A stretch of DNA of 64,000 nucleotides from DASRBN01 sp035294305 (GCA_035294305.1 DATGLD010000026.1:62001-126000); one strand, 5' to 3'; shown: positions 43,519-52,725, numbered from the stretch's first letter. Notes: a model not told the origin generated them from the sequence alone. Numbers and translations are program-made.

Positions 43519-44361
43519 TTATAAGATCTGGTCAGGATCAATGCCCAGCGAACGCAGCCGCTCTGCATAGATCTGAGCTTTGCGTGCCTCTGCTTCGGCT
43601 TTCTGACGTTCTGTCTCAGCCCGCTGATGCTCGGCCTCAGCTCTTTTAGCCTCTCGCTCAGCCCGAAGCTGCTCCATTCTTCTGGCCTCCGCTTCTCTCT
43701 CAGCCCGAAGTTGCTCCGTTCTTCTGGCCTCCGCTTCCGCATCAGCACGACGCGCCTCGGCCTGCTCCCTAGTCAGGCGCACATCTCCCCGGCTATCATA
43801 CAGACGCAGGTACTGCTCATCAGCAACCAGCGAGCTATCCAGGCGTGGACTCCAGAGTTGTCCATGAGCATCCAGCGATAGCGGATGCATTAGCCCGGTC
43901 GCTGCATCACGCTGCCAGCCGAACAAACGCTGCCCCTTGCGTCGACTTAGTGATAGCATCGGGTCGTTGGGATCATAAGCGTAGTATTCCTCTACACCCA
44001 TGCGCGCATATTTCCAGACCTTCTCCTCCAGGTCGTTAGCCCAGGTTTCTTCCGAGCCAATCTCAAAGACCACCTGGGGCGCAGGGCCATACACGCCGAT
44101 GCGCCAGCTTTTCACCCGCCGGAACGCGGCTCCCTGGATCACGGCGATATCAGGGGCAATCGGTCGCTCATTCTTGTTGGGGGTCTGATAGAAGTTCAGA
44201 TTCTCATAGATGGCGCAGAGTTGCCCGTGAAAGAGCCAGGTGAGAACGGCCATCAGGTAGTTCACCAGCAGAGCATGGTCCGCGGTTTCCCCCATCACGT
44301 CCTCCTCGGTGGGGTGGGAATCGTAGTAGTACTCTACCTCGTCTTCAATCTGCCTGGCCAT
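43519..44361 (-). CDS. Uma2-family (DUF820) protein with coiled-coil tail
   Basis: 280 residues. The N-terminal 180 form the Uma2 fold of the PD-(D/E)XK nuclease superfamily: HALLVNYLMAVLTWLF, PIAPDIAVIQG with its Asp, PAPQVVFEIGSEETWANDLE with the Glu and a downstream KVWKYARMGVEEYYAYDP. The C-terminal 90 residues are a highly charged coiled coil of repeated ARRTEQLRAEREAE units produced by tandem duplication. Such proteins are numerous in cyanobacteria and Chloroflexota; their function is not established. ATG 44361 is 8 bases after AAAGG. Confidence 0.85.
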   Translation of the reverse strand: MARQIEDEVEYYYDSHPTEEDVMGETADHALLVNYLMAVLTWLFHGQLCAIYENLNFYQTPNKNERPIAPDIAVIQGAAFRRVKSWRIGVYGPAPQVVFEIGSEETWANDLEEKVWKYARMGVEEYYAYDPNDPMLSLSRRKGQRLFGWQRDAATGLMHPLSLDAHGQLWSPRLDSSLVADEQYLRLYDSRGDVRLTREQAEARRADAEAEARRTEQLRAEREAEARRMEQLRAEREAKRAEAEHQRAETERQKAEAEARKAQIYAERLRSLGIDPDQIL

Positions 44362-44614
44362 GAACATTTCCTTTCTTACATGCAGACCGCCTACCAAGGT
44401 CTCTTCGTCCCCCAACCTGTTGTTCTGTAGTGGCTTCCCTGGCCTGTTGACCGGAGAAAGCTGATTTAATGATACCATAGACTTACAGCAGCTACAAGTC
44501 GAGCTTTCATATGATTACCTCTGAATATGGATTACCCTTCCCAAACATAGAAATGTGCGGTATGCTTTTTGAGAACCATATTATCAGTATGCTTGTGAGA
44601 GGGCTTAGTACAAC

Positions 44615-46420
44615 GTGAGTTCAGAGCAGAGAGAACCAGCACAGGACAACCAGCGGCAGCGTCCCACCTCGGAATTATGGGGAGCCTGGGAGCAGCCGGA
44701 CGATACTCAGCCGCAGCAGCCTGCGCTCCGGCCACAATTCCAGAGACCGCCAGTGCCGGGTGGCTCTCAATTTAATCCTGCCGACCCACAGTTCACGCAT
44801 CGCGAGCATGTAACGGGCGCGTTGCCTTCGCATCCGTCAGAAGCCCCATTGTTCCGGCCTACAAATGCCCCTTTTCCAGGATACCAGAACTCAGTACAGG
44901 GGCAGGCGAATTTAGCGCCAGGAGCTGGCTATCCACCGCCACAGGGACAACGGCCGGGTTATCCGCCTGTGCCGGGTCCATCTCCTATGCCACCACCGTC
45001 ACAGGGACAGGGGCAGGGCTATCCGCCGCAGAGAGCAGGTTATCCCGCATATCCGGGGAATCCGCAGTATCCATTCTATCAAGGTTATGGTCCCTATGCG
45101 CCACCGTCGGGCTATAACGGCTATGTGCCTTATCCACCATATCCACCGGCCGGCTACTATCCATATGCGCCCTATGCATGGCAGCAACCGGAGCCGAAAC
45201 GCGACTCCTATCTCCTGGGTGTTGGTATTGCAGCCCTGGTCGGTTCAAGCCTGTTATTGCTGGCGGGGCTTGGCTGCCTGGGATTGCTGGCGCTGTTCAG
45301 CATCGCGCCGAAGCAGAATTTGAGCGCGAGCAGCATTTTCGCCAGTGTCGTGCTGTTCATCGCCTTTGCCATCACGGGTGTAGTCGGCGGCATCGCCGGG
45401 CTATATCATAGTATTCGCCAGGTATTTCTCAGAAAACCTTCGCGGGATTTTTCTCTGCCCCGCTTCTGGATTTTTGTGATCCTGTATTTGATCGTGGTCG
45501 GTATCGGTTTCCTGCTGCATACGCAGAAACAGGATGTCACCTATCCCGCGCTGACCGTCGTGCTGATCCTGCTCGCGGGACTCTTTCCCGCGCTGGCAGT
45601 GGTGGCGCTTGGCGTAAGGCGGCTGCATTTTCCTGGAAGCGCTGCGTGGCCGACGACCTGGCGTCGTTTCACTCTGGCATTGCTCTGCGGCGCTACTCTG
45701 AGCATTATCATTGCGGGTGCATTGGAGTTAGTGGCCGGCGTGCTGCTGGTGCATGGCCAGACAGCAAATCCTTTAATTTGCGCCGACCAGCCCAACGCGC
45801 CTGGCTGCCAGAATCCAGGCGTCTATACGCTGCTCTTGATCATGATAGCAGTCATCGCGCCCATCGTCGAAGAGACGGTCAAGCCCATAGGAGCGCTGGT
45901 GTTGATGGGCCGCATTCGCAGCGCCGCTGAGGCTTTCACGCTGGGCCTTGCCTGCGGCATTGGCTTTAACCTGATCGAGACAACGGGCTATATCAGTTCC
46001 GGCTACAATGACTGGCTCAGTGTAGCGCTGATTCGTACCGGTTCGGGATTGCTGCATGGCTTTGGCGCCGCCATGGTCACCCTTGGCTGGTATTACCTGA
46101 TCCACGGCAAAAACCGCCGTTTCTTGCTGGCTTTCCTCTGCTGGCTCTATGCTGTCCTGCAACATGCCCTGTGGAACGGCTCATGGGGCCTGGTACTCAT
46201 CCCAGGACCAATCGGCGATTACTTCAACAACGCAAACGTGACGGTCGGCCCATACCCAATACCCGCTTACGAGATCATCAATATCGTGGAGGCGCTCTTC
46301 ATGCTGGCCTTCTTCATCTATATGACGGGACGGTTGAGAACAAGAACGCCCGCATTGCCTTCACCTGGCGAGGATCAGGCGGCGTCAGAAAGCGGTCAAA
46401 AGGAGACGGTACGAGCGTAA
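44615..46420 (+). CDS. PrsW-like intramembrane protease family protein
   Basis: 601 residues. Residues 1-195 are a disordered cytoplasmic Pro/Gln/Tyr/Gly-rich region (GYPPPQGQRPGYPPVPG and many PY pairs). Then about ten TM helices, with the PrsW/Abi-type motifs: APIVEETVKPIGALVLMG (two Glu, about 416-433), GFNLIETTGYIS (second Glu), LLHGFGAAMVTLGWYY and LQHALWNGSWG (His residues), the presumed metal-binding active site. Probably cleaves a membrane substrate such as an anti-sigma factor; substrate unknown. GTG 44615 start lacks a strong ribosome site. Confidence 0.85.
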   Translation: MSSEQREPAQDNQRQRPTSELWGAWEQPDDTQPQQPALRPQFQRPPVPGGSQFNPADPQFTHREHVTGALPSHPSEAPLFRPTNAPFPGYQNSVQGQANLAPGAGYPPPQGQRPGYPPVPGPSPMPPPSQGQGQGYPPQRAGYPAYPGNPQYPFYQGYGPYAPPSGYNGYVPYPPYPPAGYYPYAPYAWQQPEPKRDSYLLGVGIAALVGSSLLLLAGLGCLGLLALFSIAPKQNLSASSIFASVVLFIAFAITGVVGGIAGLYHSIRQVFLRKPSRDFSLPRFWIFVILYLIVVGIGFLLHTQKQDVTYPALTVVLILLAGLFPALAVVALGVRRLHFPGSAAWPTTWRRFTLALLCGATLSIIIAGALELVAGVLLVHGQTANPLICADQPNAPGCQNPGVYTLLLIMIAVIAPIVEETVKPIGALVLMGRIRSAAEAFTLGLACGIGFNLIETTGYISSGYNDWLSVALIRTGSGLLHGFGAAMVTLGWYYLIHGKNRRFLLAFLCWLYAVLQHALWNGSWGLVLIPGPIGDYFNNANVTVGPYPIPAYEIINIVEALFMLAFFIYMTGRLRTRTPALPSPGEDQAASESGQKETVRA

Positions 46421-46439
46421 CCTTTACTTACTCTCTCTA

Positions 46440-46466
46440 GAGGGCGACTACCAGGGTACGCCCTGG
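46440..46466. repeat. Family C palindromic repeat
   Basis: AGAGGGCGACTACCAGGGTA then CGCCCTG, just after the PrsW-like stop. Confidence 0.5.
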
Positions 46467-46582
46467 AACCGCTCGCTCCTCATCGCGCTGGAATTCAGCA
46501 ACTTGAAACCCTGACTGCTCGTATAACATGTAGTGGGTAGTTGTTGTGCGCTTTGCAGAACAGCAGAAAAAGGAGGGTTCCG

Positions 46583-47476
46583 TTGAAAACATATAAAATC
46601 TCTTCGATTCTTATCGGCTTGGCGCTGGCGGTCACACTGCTCGTAATGAGCGCGTGCAGCGCGCCTGGCGCTACCGGCAGCAGTTCGCTCACTGTGATGC
46701 AGGTGTTGCAGAACAGCGCGAAGGCCATGCAGAATCTCAAGCCCGTCCACTTTGATACAACGACAAAGGCCTCTTTTCAAGGCTCATCATCGGCATCCGC
46801 ATCGTCTCCGGGCGCTATCACTGTCAACTTGAAGGCGACCGGCGACCAGCAGGCTCCGGATGAGCAGGCGCAAATTTCGTTGAACAATATGATGAACATA
46901 GCTGAGGTCGTGACAGCCGACAAGGTCTATGTCCAGAATACACAGGGAAAGTGGTATGTGCTGAATAAGAGCGATTTGAAAGGTCAGTCGGGCGACCTGT
47001 TGAACGGCAGTAATCTGTTCAATATGAACACCTTGATGTCGATTCTAGAGCAGGTCAAGCTGACCGACCACGGCGATCAGACGCTAAACGGGCAAAGCCT
47101 GCGCCATATCACCGCAACACTCGACAAGAACTCGCTGCAACAGATTCTGACCACGAATAGCCAGATCAGCAGTGCCATTGGCAAACAGAACATCGATACA
47201 ATTCTCAAGTCCACCAAATCGTTCAATTCGACCCTCGACCTCTGGATCGATGAAACCAGCTTCTACGTCCACCGCGCCGAACTAAAAGTCAACGCGAACG
47301 CGGATCTAAGTTCCCTGGCTACTCCCGATACCCAGAACGGCGTGAAACTGCCGTCAAACGCGACAATTACCCTCGATTCAATTGTTGACCTGAGCAATTT
47401 CAACAAGCCCGTGACGATCACACCACCAACAAATGCCACGCCGACGAATAATCCCGGCGTGATTTTTGGCATGTGA
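46583..47476 (+). CDS. Lipoprotein of LppX/LprG-like fold
   Basis: 297-residue lipid-anchored exported protein. Start TTG 46583 after AAGGAGGG; signal peptide ISSILIGLALAVTLLVMSAC with lipobox Cys. The mature part begins with a short helix (VLQNSAKAMQNLKPVHFD) and then long antiparallel strands (KVYVQNTQGKWYVLNKSDLK, STLDLWIDETSFYVHRAELK), the pattern of the LolA-like LppX/LprG superfamily that carries lipids. Ends in a Thr/Pro-rich tail. Closed by a clear terminator. No partner gene. Confidence 0.8.
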   Translation: MKTYKISSILIGLALAVTLLVMSACSAPGATGSSSLTVMQVLQNSAKAMQNLKPVHFDTTTKASFQGSSSASASSPGAITVNLKATGDQQAPDEQAQISLNNMMNIAEVVTADKVYVQNTQGKWYVLNKSDLKGQSGDLLNGSNLFNMNTLMSILEQVKLTDHGDQTLNGQSLRHITATLDKNSLQQILTTNSQISSAIGKQNIDTILKSTKSFNSTLDLWIDETSFYVHRAELKVNANADLSSLATPDTQNGVKLPSNATITLDSIVDLSNFNKPVTITPPTNATPTNNPGVIFGM

Positions 47477-47490
47477 TGAACCTGGTATGC

Positions 47491-47527
47491 CAGAGGCAAC
47501 ATATGTTGCCTCTGCTATATATTTTTT
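47491..47527 (+). terminator. Intrinsic terminator of the lipoprotein gene
   Basis: Perfect 24-base palindrome CAGAGGCAACAT/ATGTTGCCTCTG (47491-47514) followed by an A/T stretch with T6 at 47521-47526. Confidence 0.8.
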
Positions 47528-47546
47528 GAACATGGACGGATGATAC

Positions 47547-48437
47547 GTGGACAACAACGATTTCTTTCGCGATAGAGATCTCCTTCGTGCCAATCCTGCT
47601 CTAACAACGCTCCACTCGCAACGTTTCTGGTTCCTCTTTTTTACCGCATCTCTGGTGGCACTGTTAGGGTTGCGCTTTGTTGTATATGCACTGTTCAGTG
47701 ACAGCGGCTCCTCTTCAAGCAACTCCATAATTTATGCCTATCTCTGTATGTTGATCCTTTATGTTTTTCTCGTTATCCTGAGCTTCTTGCAAGAACGATA
47801 CTGGCGACGTATCGAGAAACTTCGCTTTGCAGCTGTGAAAGGTGATCGCAGCTTGCTGGCTGATGAGCAGCCTATACCTGATACCCTTGCCCTATCATTG
47901 CCCGCGACGATCAGGTTACGCCCCAGTAAATGGCTCATCCTGCAGATGTTAGGCTGGACTGTCGTAGTAGTGCTGATAATTATAGGAGCGTTTCACCTCT
48001 TCTGCAGTAATTTCGCGACGTTTACCCCGGCTAACTTCCAGGCTTTCGCAGCGTTCGTCGCGTTGATTGTAGCGCTCCTATGGGGCCTCTTCGTCCTGTT
48101 CATCCTCGTTTACAAACGACTGGAGATCAAAATAATGGCGCAAGGTCTGAGTGTCAATCACTTTGGGAGTCACCATACAATTAAATGGGATGAGGTAAGG
48201 CTTTTTGCCAGGTACTCGACATTTAGTGATCCCAGAAGGAAACGCATCATTACCTACGAACTGTCCAGTACAACAAATATCGTCTACTTATCATGGATAC
48301 AAAGCAAATCATTTCCGGCAACTATAGAACCGGCAATCCGTCTTGAGGAATATCACAGGCGGATGCGGGCTTTGCTCTCGCTTATTGCGGCAAAGACCGG
48401 GCGGCCGCTGTATGATCTGGGTGGCAATCGTGGTTGA
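47547..48437 (+). CDS. Four-TM membrane protein with C-terminal PH-like domain
   Basis: 296 residues from GTG 47547. Two TM pairs (about 27-48, 58-78, 131-152, 168-192) frame a cytoplasmic loop, then a soluble domain (KIMAQGLSVNHFGSHHTIKW, DEVRLFARYST, TYELSSTTNIVYLSWIQ) resembling a bacterial PH domain. Ends in LLSLIAAKTGRPLYDL. Not assignable to a known function; the NADAR gene follows 87 bases later. Confidence 0.7.
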   Translation: MDNNDFFRDRDLLRANPALTTLHSQRFWFLFFTASLVALLGLRFVVYALFSDSGSSSSNSIIYAYLCMLILYVFLVILSFLQERYWRRIEKLRFAAVKGDRSLLADEQPIPDTLALSLPATIRLRPSKWLILQMLGWTVVVVLIIIGAFHLFCSNFATFTPANFQAFAAFVALIVALLWGLFVLFILVYKRLEIKIMAQGLSVNHFGSHHTIKWDEVRLFARYSTFSDPRRKRIITYELSSTTNIVYLSWIQSKSFPATIEPAIRLEEYHRRMRALLSLIAAKTGRPLYDLGGNRG

Positions 48438-48524
48438 TCGTTTAACCCGTTGAGAGAACCACTTAATCTCAACCGAATCGTAACTTTTTCTCTATTCAAG
48501 TTCCCAAGCGGTCAGGAGAAAACG

Positions 48525-49318
48525 ATGGAACTACAGGCTTACAGGACATACCGGAGAAACGAATGCGCCGTATTTCTTAAAACTGCTGAGCAGTATGGGG
48601 GATTATCAAATATGGCAGGTGGATATCCATTGCTCATTAATGGTGTTCGCATTTTGACCTCCGAGGCGCTCTATCAGGCCTGCCGCTTCCCACATTTGCC
48701 AGAAGTTCAAAAATTGATCATCGGCCAGAAAAGCCCTATGGCTGCGAAGATGAAGAGCAAGCCTTACCGTAAGGATTCGCGTCCTGATTGGGATAGTATT
48801 CGAGTTCACGTTATGCGCTGGTGTTTGCGCGTCAAATTAGTACAGCATTGGGAAAATTTCGGCGAACTGCTGTTGTCAACAGGAGATAACTGCCATCCAC
48901 TCATAATTCTTGCAGCGGGCCTACGGCCCGTCAGGACGGGAGGGGAAGCAAGCGGGGACACCCCGCACCCCGGCAGGGGTGAACCCCCTGCACCCCGAGT
49001 TATGAGTGGATGTCAGGAGATAAACCTATCGTTGAGGAATCGTACAGAGATCAATTTTGGGGGGACAAACCTGCGGATGACGGAACCTTGTGCGGAGCAA
49101 ATGTGCTTGGCAGATTACTGGTAGAACTGCGCGAACAACTAAAAGCTTCAGATCCTCAAAAAACCTGGGTAGTAGAACCGCCGCCTCTTTCGGATTTCCT
49201 GCTTCTGGGTAGACCTGTTGGTTCTATCGAAACAGTCAGAGAAAGGGTCAAATCTGCACTGGCTAGTGGCAAAATACAACAAGTATTAGATGTTCAGACA
49301 CTACCACTTTGGCAATAA
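48525..49318 (+). pseudogene. NADAR-domain glycosidase gene split by a MITE
   Basis: NADAR (YbiA/COG3236) enzymes remove ribose-linked groups, from riboflavin intermediates or from ADP-ribosylated guanine. ATG 48525 (CAGGAG upstream) begins ECAVFLKTAEQYGGLSNMAGGY, YQACRFPHLPEVQKLIIGQ, FGELLLSTGD. At codon 122 a 125-bp element plus a 9-bp target duplication interrupts it. In another frame from 49015 the gene resumes with GDKPIVEESYRDQFWG, GANVLGRLLVELREQL and ends at TAA 49316-49318. Removing 48890-49023 restores a single frame. The insertion removes the second half from the product, so the copy is probably inactive. Confidence 0.88.
48890..49014. mobile_element. 125-bp MITE with TIRs and 9-bp target duplication
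   Basis: Termini CTGCCATCCACTCATAA and TTATGAGTGGATGTC are inverted repeats (13 perfect plus flanks). It is flanked by AGGAGATAA at 48881-48889 and 49015-49023, a 9-bp target duplication. The interior has hairpins GCGGGCCTACGGCCCG and CCGGCAGGGG/ACCCCTG-like. It encodes no protein. A second full copy (62212-62336) differs at only a few bases. Confidence 0.88.
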
Positions 49319-49728
49319 CTTATAAAGATCTGAAATGCTATAGAGGGGATGGTGGTCGCGAGGAAGTAAATTTTCATTGACTTCCCAGCCTATCTCGTTT
49401 ATACTCCCATCATAAACAACATCATCTCACCAGACAGGAGACACCCTTGAAAAACACGGGCACATCATACAGGCAGTAACGCTATCACTTTCCGGCGGAA
49501 AACGAAGCGACGGCTTTCCAAATAAGCCGCTCATAGTTCCGCCACCATTTGTAGACGTTTCTTCTTACTGCCGTATGCCGCGCTCGTGGGATTGAGCAGG
49601 CTCCTTCCTCATCAATGAATTGCTCCTGCCAAGACATCCCCTCTGCTTCCTGAACAGGAAACCCTTGTTGTTTTTCAGCAGCAGTAGCACGGCATACGCA
49701 CGAACTTTTTGCTATGCGAGGTATACTT
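49319..49728 (+). promoter_or_regulatory. ABC-F leader region, candidate ribosome-dependent attenuator
   Basis: Promoter TTGACT (49377-49382), 17 bases, TATACT (49400-49405). A leader peptide frame follows at 49447-49479. After it, GGCGGAA and TTCCGCC enclose CGGCTT/AAGCCG (about 49488-49554), TTCCTG/CAGGAA pairs near 49649-49662 followed by a T-rich stretch, and CGTATGCCG (49572-49580) can pair with CGGCATACG (49690-49698), just ahead of the ABC-F ribosome site. Alternative pairings of this sort regulate antibiotic-resistance ABC-F genes in other bacteria. Confidence 0.55.
49447..49479 (+). CDS. 10-residue leader peptide ahead of ABC-F gene
   Basis: TTG start with AGGAG 6 bases upstream (49436-49440), product MKNTGTSYRQ, stop TAA 49477-49479. 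It is 40 bases after the predicted transcription start and 250 before the ABC-F start. Arrest of a ribosome on it could refold the leader; inferred from layout only. Confidence 0.5.
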   Translation: MKNTGTSYRQ

Positions 49729-51366
49729 ATGCTATTGCAGGCACGTAACATTTCAAAATTCTACGGCGCCGTCACCGTACTCGAGGATGTCTCCTTCGTC
49801 CTCAACGAAGGCGAGCGCATCGGTCTCGTTGGCCCCAACGGAGTCGGCAAATCAACGTTGCTCAAAATCTTGATTGGACAGGAAAGCGCCGACTCCGGTT
49901 CCTTCTCTTTCGCGCCCTCAACCGAATTTGGCTACCTGCCACAGACAACGCCCGAATTTTACAGGCACACGATGCAGGATTTGATTCTGGAAGCGGCCGG
50001 CAATTTGCGCCAGCTGGAAGAGCGCATGCGCGAACTAGAAACCGCTATGTCCACCGCCGCTGAAGAACAGCTTGCCGCCTTAATGGAAGAATACACGCTC
50101 ATCTCAGGCCGTTTCGAGGATCGCGGCGGCTACGAGCTTGACCACAAGATCAACACCATCCTGGACGGGCTGCGCATCTCCTACTTGCCGCGCACTCGCG
50201 AGATGCAGACGCTTTCGGGTGGCGAGAAGGCCCGGGTAGGACTGGCAACGCTACTTCTGAGGTCGCCGGATTTGCTGCTGCTGGACGAGCCGACCAACCA
50301 CCTGGATGTCGCCAGCCTGGAATGGCTCGAGTCTTATCTCGCGCGCTACAAAGGCGGCATATTGCTCGTCTCGCACGACCGGCAATTCCTCAATCGCGCC
50401 GTCAACGCGATTTTCGAGATCGATGAGTACTCGCATCACCTCAAAAAGTACGAGGGCAACTACGATACTTACGTGGCGGCAAAAGCGGCTGAGCGCGCAA
50501 AGTGGGAGGAGGACTACGAGCGGCAACAGGAGGAGATCAAGGAATTGCGCAAACGCATCCGCGAGACGGCGCGCAATGTCGCCCATAATCATTCACCCCG
50601 CGATGGCGATAAGATGGCCTATGATTTCTTCGGTGGACGCGTCCAGAACACCATCTCGCGCAACGTGCGGGCCGCCGAGGAACAGCTGCAGCGCATCGAA
50701 GCCAATGCCATCCCCAGGCCGCCGAAGCTAATGCAGGTCAGCTCAAACTTTAACGCGGAGCCGCTGCAATCACAGGTTGTCATCAGCGTCGATAAACTTA
50801 CGAAATGTTGGGGCAGCAACTGCATTCTTCGCGATGTCAGTTTCACGATAGCCTCTGATGCGCGCATCCTGCTCTTCGGCCCCAACGGCGCAGGCAAGAC
50901 CACGCTGCTCAAGATACTGATTGGTCAGGAACAGCCCGACAGCGGCGAAGTGCGCATAGTAGACAGCGCCCGCACCGGCTACCTGCCCCAGGACCCGGAA
51001 ATGGATCTCAACAAGACGGTGATCGAGACGTATCGCTACGGCCAGGTGGGATACGAGGCTGAATTCGTGGGCAGGCTGATCGGCTATGGCCTGTTCCGGC
51101 TTGGGGACATGCAAAAGAAAGTCGGCCAGTTAAGCGCCGGCCAGCGCCGCAAACTGGAGATCGCCCGCCTGATGGCCGAAGACCCAAATGTGCTGCTGCT
51201 CGACGAACCAACCAACTACATCAGCCTGGATGTGCTGGAAGCCTTCGAGTCCGCGATTCTGGCCTTTCCTGGCCCGGTAATCGCGGTTTCGCATGATCGC
51301 TGGTTCATGCAGCGGTTCGGTGGGAAGGTGTGGAAGCTGGTGGAGGGACGGATGGTGAGGGAATGA
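49729..51366 (+). CDS. ABC-F family ribosome-protection/translation factor
   Basis: Soluble double ABC protein, 545 residues, no membrane part. Domain 1: Walker A GPNGVGKSTLLK at about 35-46, signature TLSGGEKARVGLA, Walker B DLLLLDEPTNHLD. An inter-domain linker rich in Glu/Lys/Arg (about 245-310, YERQQEEIKELRKRIRE) that enters the ribosome, then domain 2: GPNGAGKTTLLK, QLSAGQRRKLEIA, VLLLDEPTNYIS. Closest in style to the antibiotic-resistance (ARE) branch. ATG 49729 is 8 bases after GCGAGG; ATG 49714 is an alternative. The regulated leader supports a resistance role, which is inferred. Confidence 0.9.
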   Translation: MLLQARNISKFYGAVTVLEDVSFVLNEGERIGLVGPNGVGKSTLLKILIGQESADSGSFSFAPSTEFGYLPQTTPEFYRHTMQDLILEAAGNLRQLEERMRELETAMSTAAEEQLAALMEEYTLISGRFEDRGGYELDHKINTILDGLRISYLPRTREMQTLSGGEKARVGLATLLLRSPDLLLLDEPTNHLDVASLEWLESYLARYKGGILLVSHDRQFLNRAVNAIFEIDEYSHHLKKYEGNYDTYVAAKAAERAKWEEDYERQQEEIKELRKRIRETARNVAHNHSPRDGDKMAYDFFGGRVQNTISRNVRAAEEQLQRIEANAIPRPPKLMQVSSNFNAEPLQSQVVISVDKLTKCWGSNCILRDVSFTIASDARILLFGPNGAGKTTLLKILIGQEQPDSGEVRIVDSARTGYLPQDPEMDLNKTVIETYRYGQVGYEAEFVGRLIGYGLFRLGDMQKKVGQLSAGQRRKLEIARLMAEDPNVLLLDEPTNYISLDVLEAFESAILAFPGPVIAVSHDRWFMQRFGGKVWKLVEGRMVRE

Positions 51367-51569
51367 TAATCTTTAATCATAACCAAGACAAATATAACCA
51401 ATAGCTTGAAAGAATGTAACGGAGTATGGTATTGTTATCTGAGGGGCAGACTTTTTCAAAAAACCTTGCCTCGTAGGATATCTTAACATAGAGCAGGCTT
51501 TCAGCCCCTCGCAGGGGAAGAAGGCGGGAACCTGTTTTATTTCGTCTCGATTAGCAAAGGAGAAGTAAC

Positions 51570-52061
51570 TTGTCAGTAGCGCAGGAATTTCAGAAAGCAA
51601 ACGAATCTTATGCCGCGAATTTCCAGAAAGGTGATTTAGCTATGCCGCCTGCCAGGCATGTAGCGGTGCTTACCTGCATGGATGCGCGCATCGATCCAGC
51701 CCGCGCGCTCGGTCTTGAAGAGGGAGACGCGCACGTTATCCGTAACGCCGGTGGGCGTGCCTCAGAAGCGCTTCGTTCGCTGATCATTTCCGAACAGTTG
51801 CTCGGCACCACCGAGATCGTCGTTATTCACCATACGGACTGTGGTATGCTCACCTTCAGCAATGCTGATCTACAGGCGAAAGTGAAACAGGACCTGCACG
51901 CCAACGCGGACAACATCGACTTCCTGCCGTTCAGCGACCTGGAACAGTCGGTGCGTGATGACGTTGCGTTTCTCAGAAATTCGCCGTTTATTCCACAGAA
52001 CATCGACATCAGCGGCTTTATCTATGATGTGAAAAGTGGAAAGTTGTTACCCGTGAGCTGA
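51570..52061 (+). CDS. Beta-class carbonic anhydrase, short form
   Basis: Zinc enzyme interconverting CO2 and bicarbonate, 163 residues, in the compact mycobacterial Rv1284-like branch. Zinc ligands C36 (TCMDARID), H88 and C91 (VIHHTDCGM); the Asp/Arg pair D38-R40 is present, and the mobile N-terminus is normal. TTG 51570 follows AAAGGAGAAG by 5 bases. Cytosolic, monocistronic. A family C palindrome follows the stop. Confidence 0.92.
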   Translation: MSVAQEFQKANESYAANFQKGDLAMPPARHVAVLTCMDARIDPARALGLEEGDAHVIRNAGGRASEALRSLIISEQLLGTTEIVVIHHTDCGMLTFSNADLQAKVKQDLHANADNIDFLPFSDLEQSVRDDVAFLRNSPFIPQNIDISGFIYDVKSGKLLPVS

Positions 52062-52079
52062 GATAGTTAAGGTCGGCAG

Positions 52080-52113
52080 AAACCAGGGCGACCCCTGGTG
52101 GTTACCCTGGTTT
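52080..52113. repeat. Family C palindrome, terminator-like
   Basis: AAACCAGGG (52080-52088) pairs with CCCTGGTTT (52105-52113) and the loop holds GGCGACCCCTGG. Located between carbonic anhydrase and phosphatase genes. Confidence 0.55.
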
Positions 52114-52143
52114 GGATCCCTCTAAGAAAAGATAGCGAACAAA

Positions 52144-52725
52144 TTGCCAAAACTGATACTGATAAAACACGCCCAACCGCAAATCGACCCGCTTATGCCG
52201 GCGCGAGCATGGCCGCTCTCGCAAGAGGGCAAACTCCTTTGCCGGACGCTGGCTGATAAAGTAGCGGTATACCAGCCGCAAGTGATCGTTTCCAGTACCG
52301 AGCCTAAGGCAATAGAGACCGCCAGGATCGTTGCCGGGCACCTGCATAAGCCTTTTGAGGTTCTCGCTGGACTCCACGAACACGACAGGAGCAACGTGCC
52401 TTTTTATTCTCCCCAGGTATTCGAGCAATCGGTTGCCATGTTCTTCCAGAAGCCTGCTGAACTGGTCTTCGGACGCGAGACGGCTGCGCAGGCGCAGGAA
52501 CGCTTCTCGCGAGCTGTCGAGAGTGTGCTTGAGAAGTATCCTGATAGCAACATCGCGATTGTAGCGCACGGAACGGTGATTACGCTGTTTGTGGCCACTC
52601 ACGCGCAGATAGAGCCGTTCGCGTTCTGGAAAGGGTTGGGGTTGCCATCGTTTGTGGTGATGGAGAGATCGGGACTGGAAGTTGTAGAGGTAGTGAATCG
52701 GATTGAATACGAGGAGTGGGGCTGA
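52144..52725 (+). CDS. Histidine phosphatase superfamily protein
   Basis: 193 residues. The N-terminal motif is LILIKHAQPQ (H9), with Lys instead of the usual Arg in RHG; the rest is normal: SSTEPKAIETARIVAG (second Arg region), HEHDRS (Glu/Asp), and IAIVAHGTVI with the second catalytic His. Acts on phospho-ester metabolites or sugar phosphates. TTG 52144 start without a strong ribosome site. The stop TGA (52723-52725) overlaps the 3' end of a convergent tRNA-Arg gene. Confidence 0.82.
   Translation: MPKLILIKHAQPQIDPLMPARAWPLSQEGKLLCRTLADKVAVYQPQVIVSSTEPKAIETARIVAGHLHKPFEVLAGLHEHDRSNVPFYSPQVFEQSVAMFFQKPAELVFGRETAAQAQERFSRAVESVLEKYPDSNIAIVAHGTVITLFVATHAQIEPFAFWKGLGLPSFVVMERSGLEVVEVVNRIEYEEWG

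Noticed and set aside
49485..49751. 88-residue minus-strand gene in the ABC-F leader
   Set aside because: It overlaps the ABC-F start, has no ribosome site, and its symmetry is explained by the leader stems.
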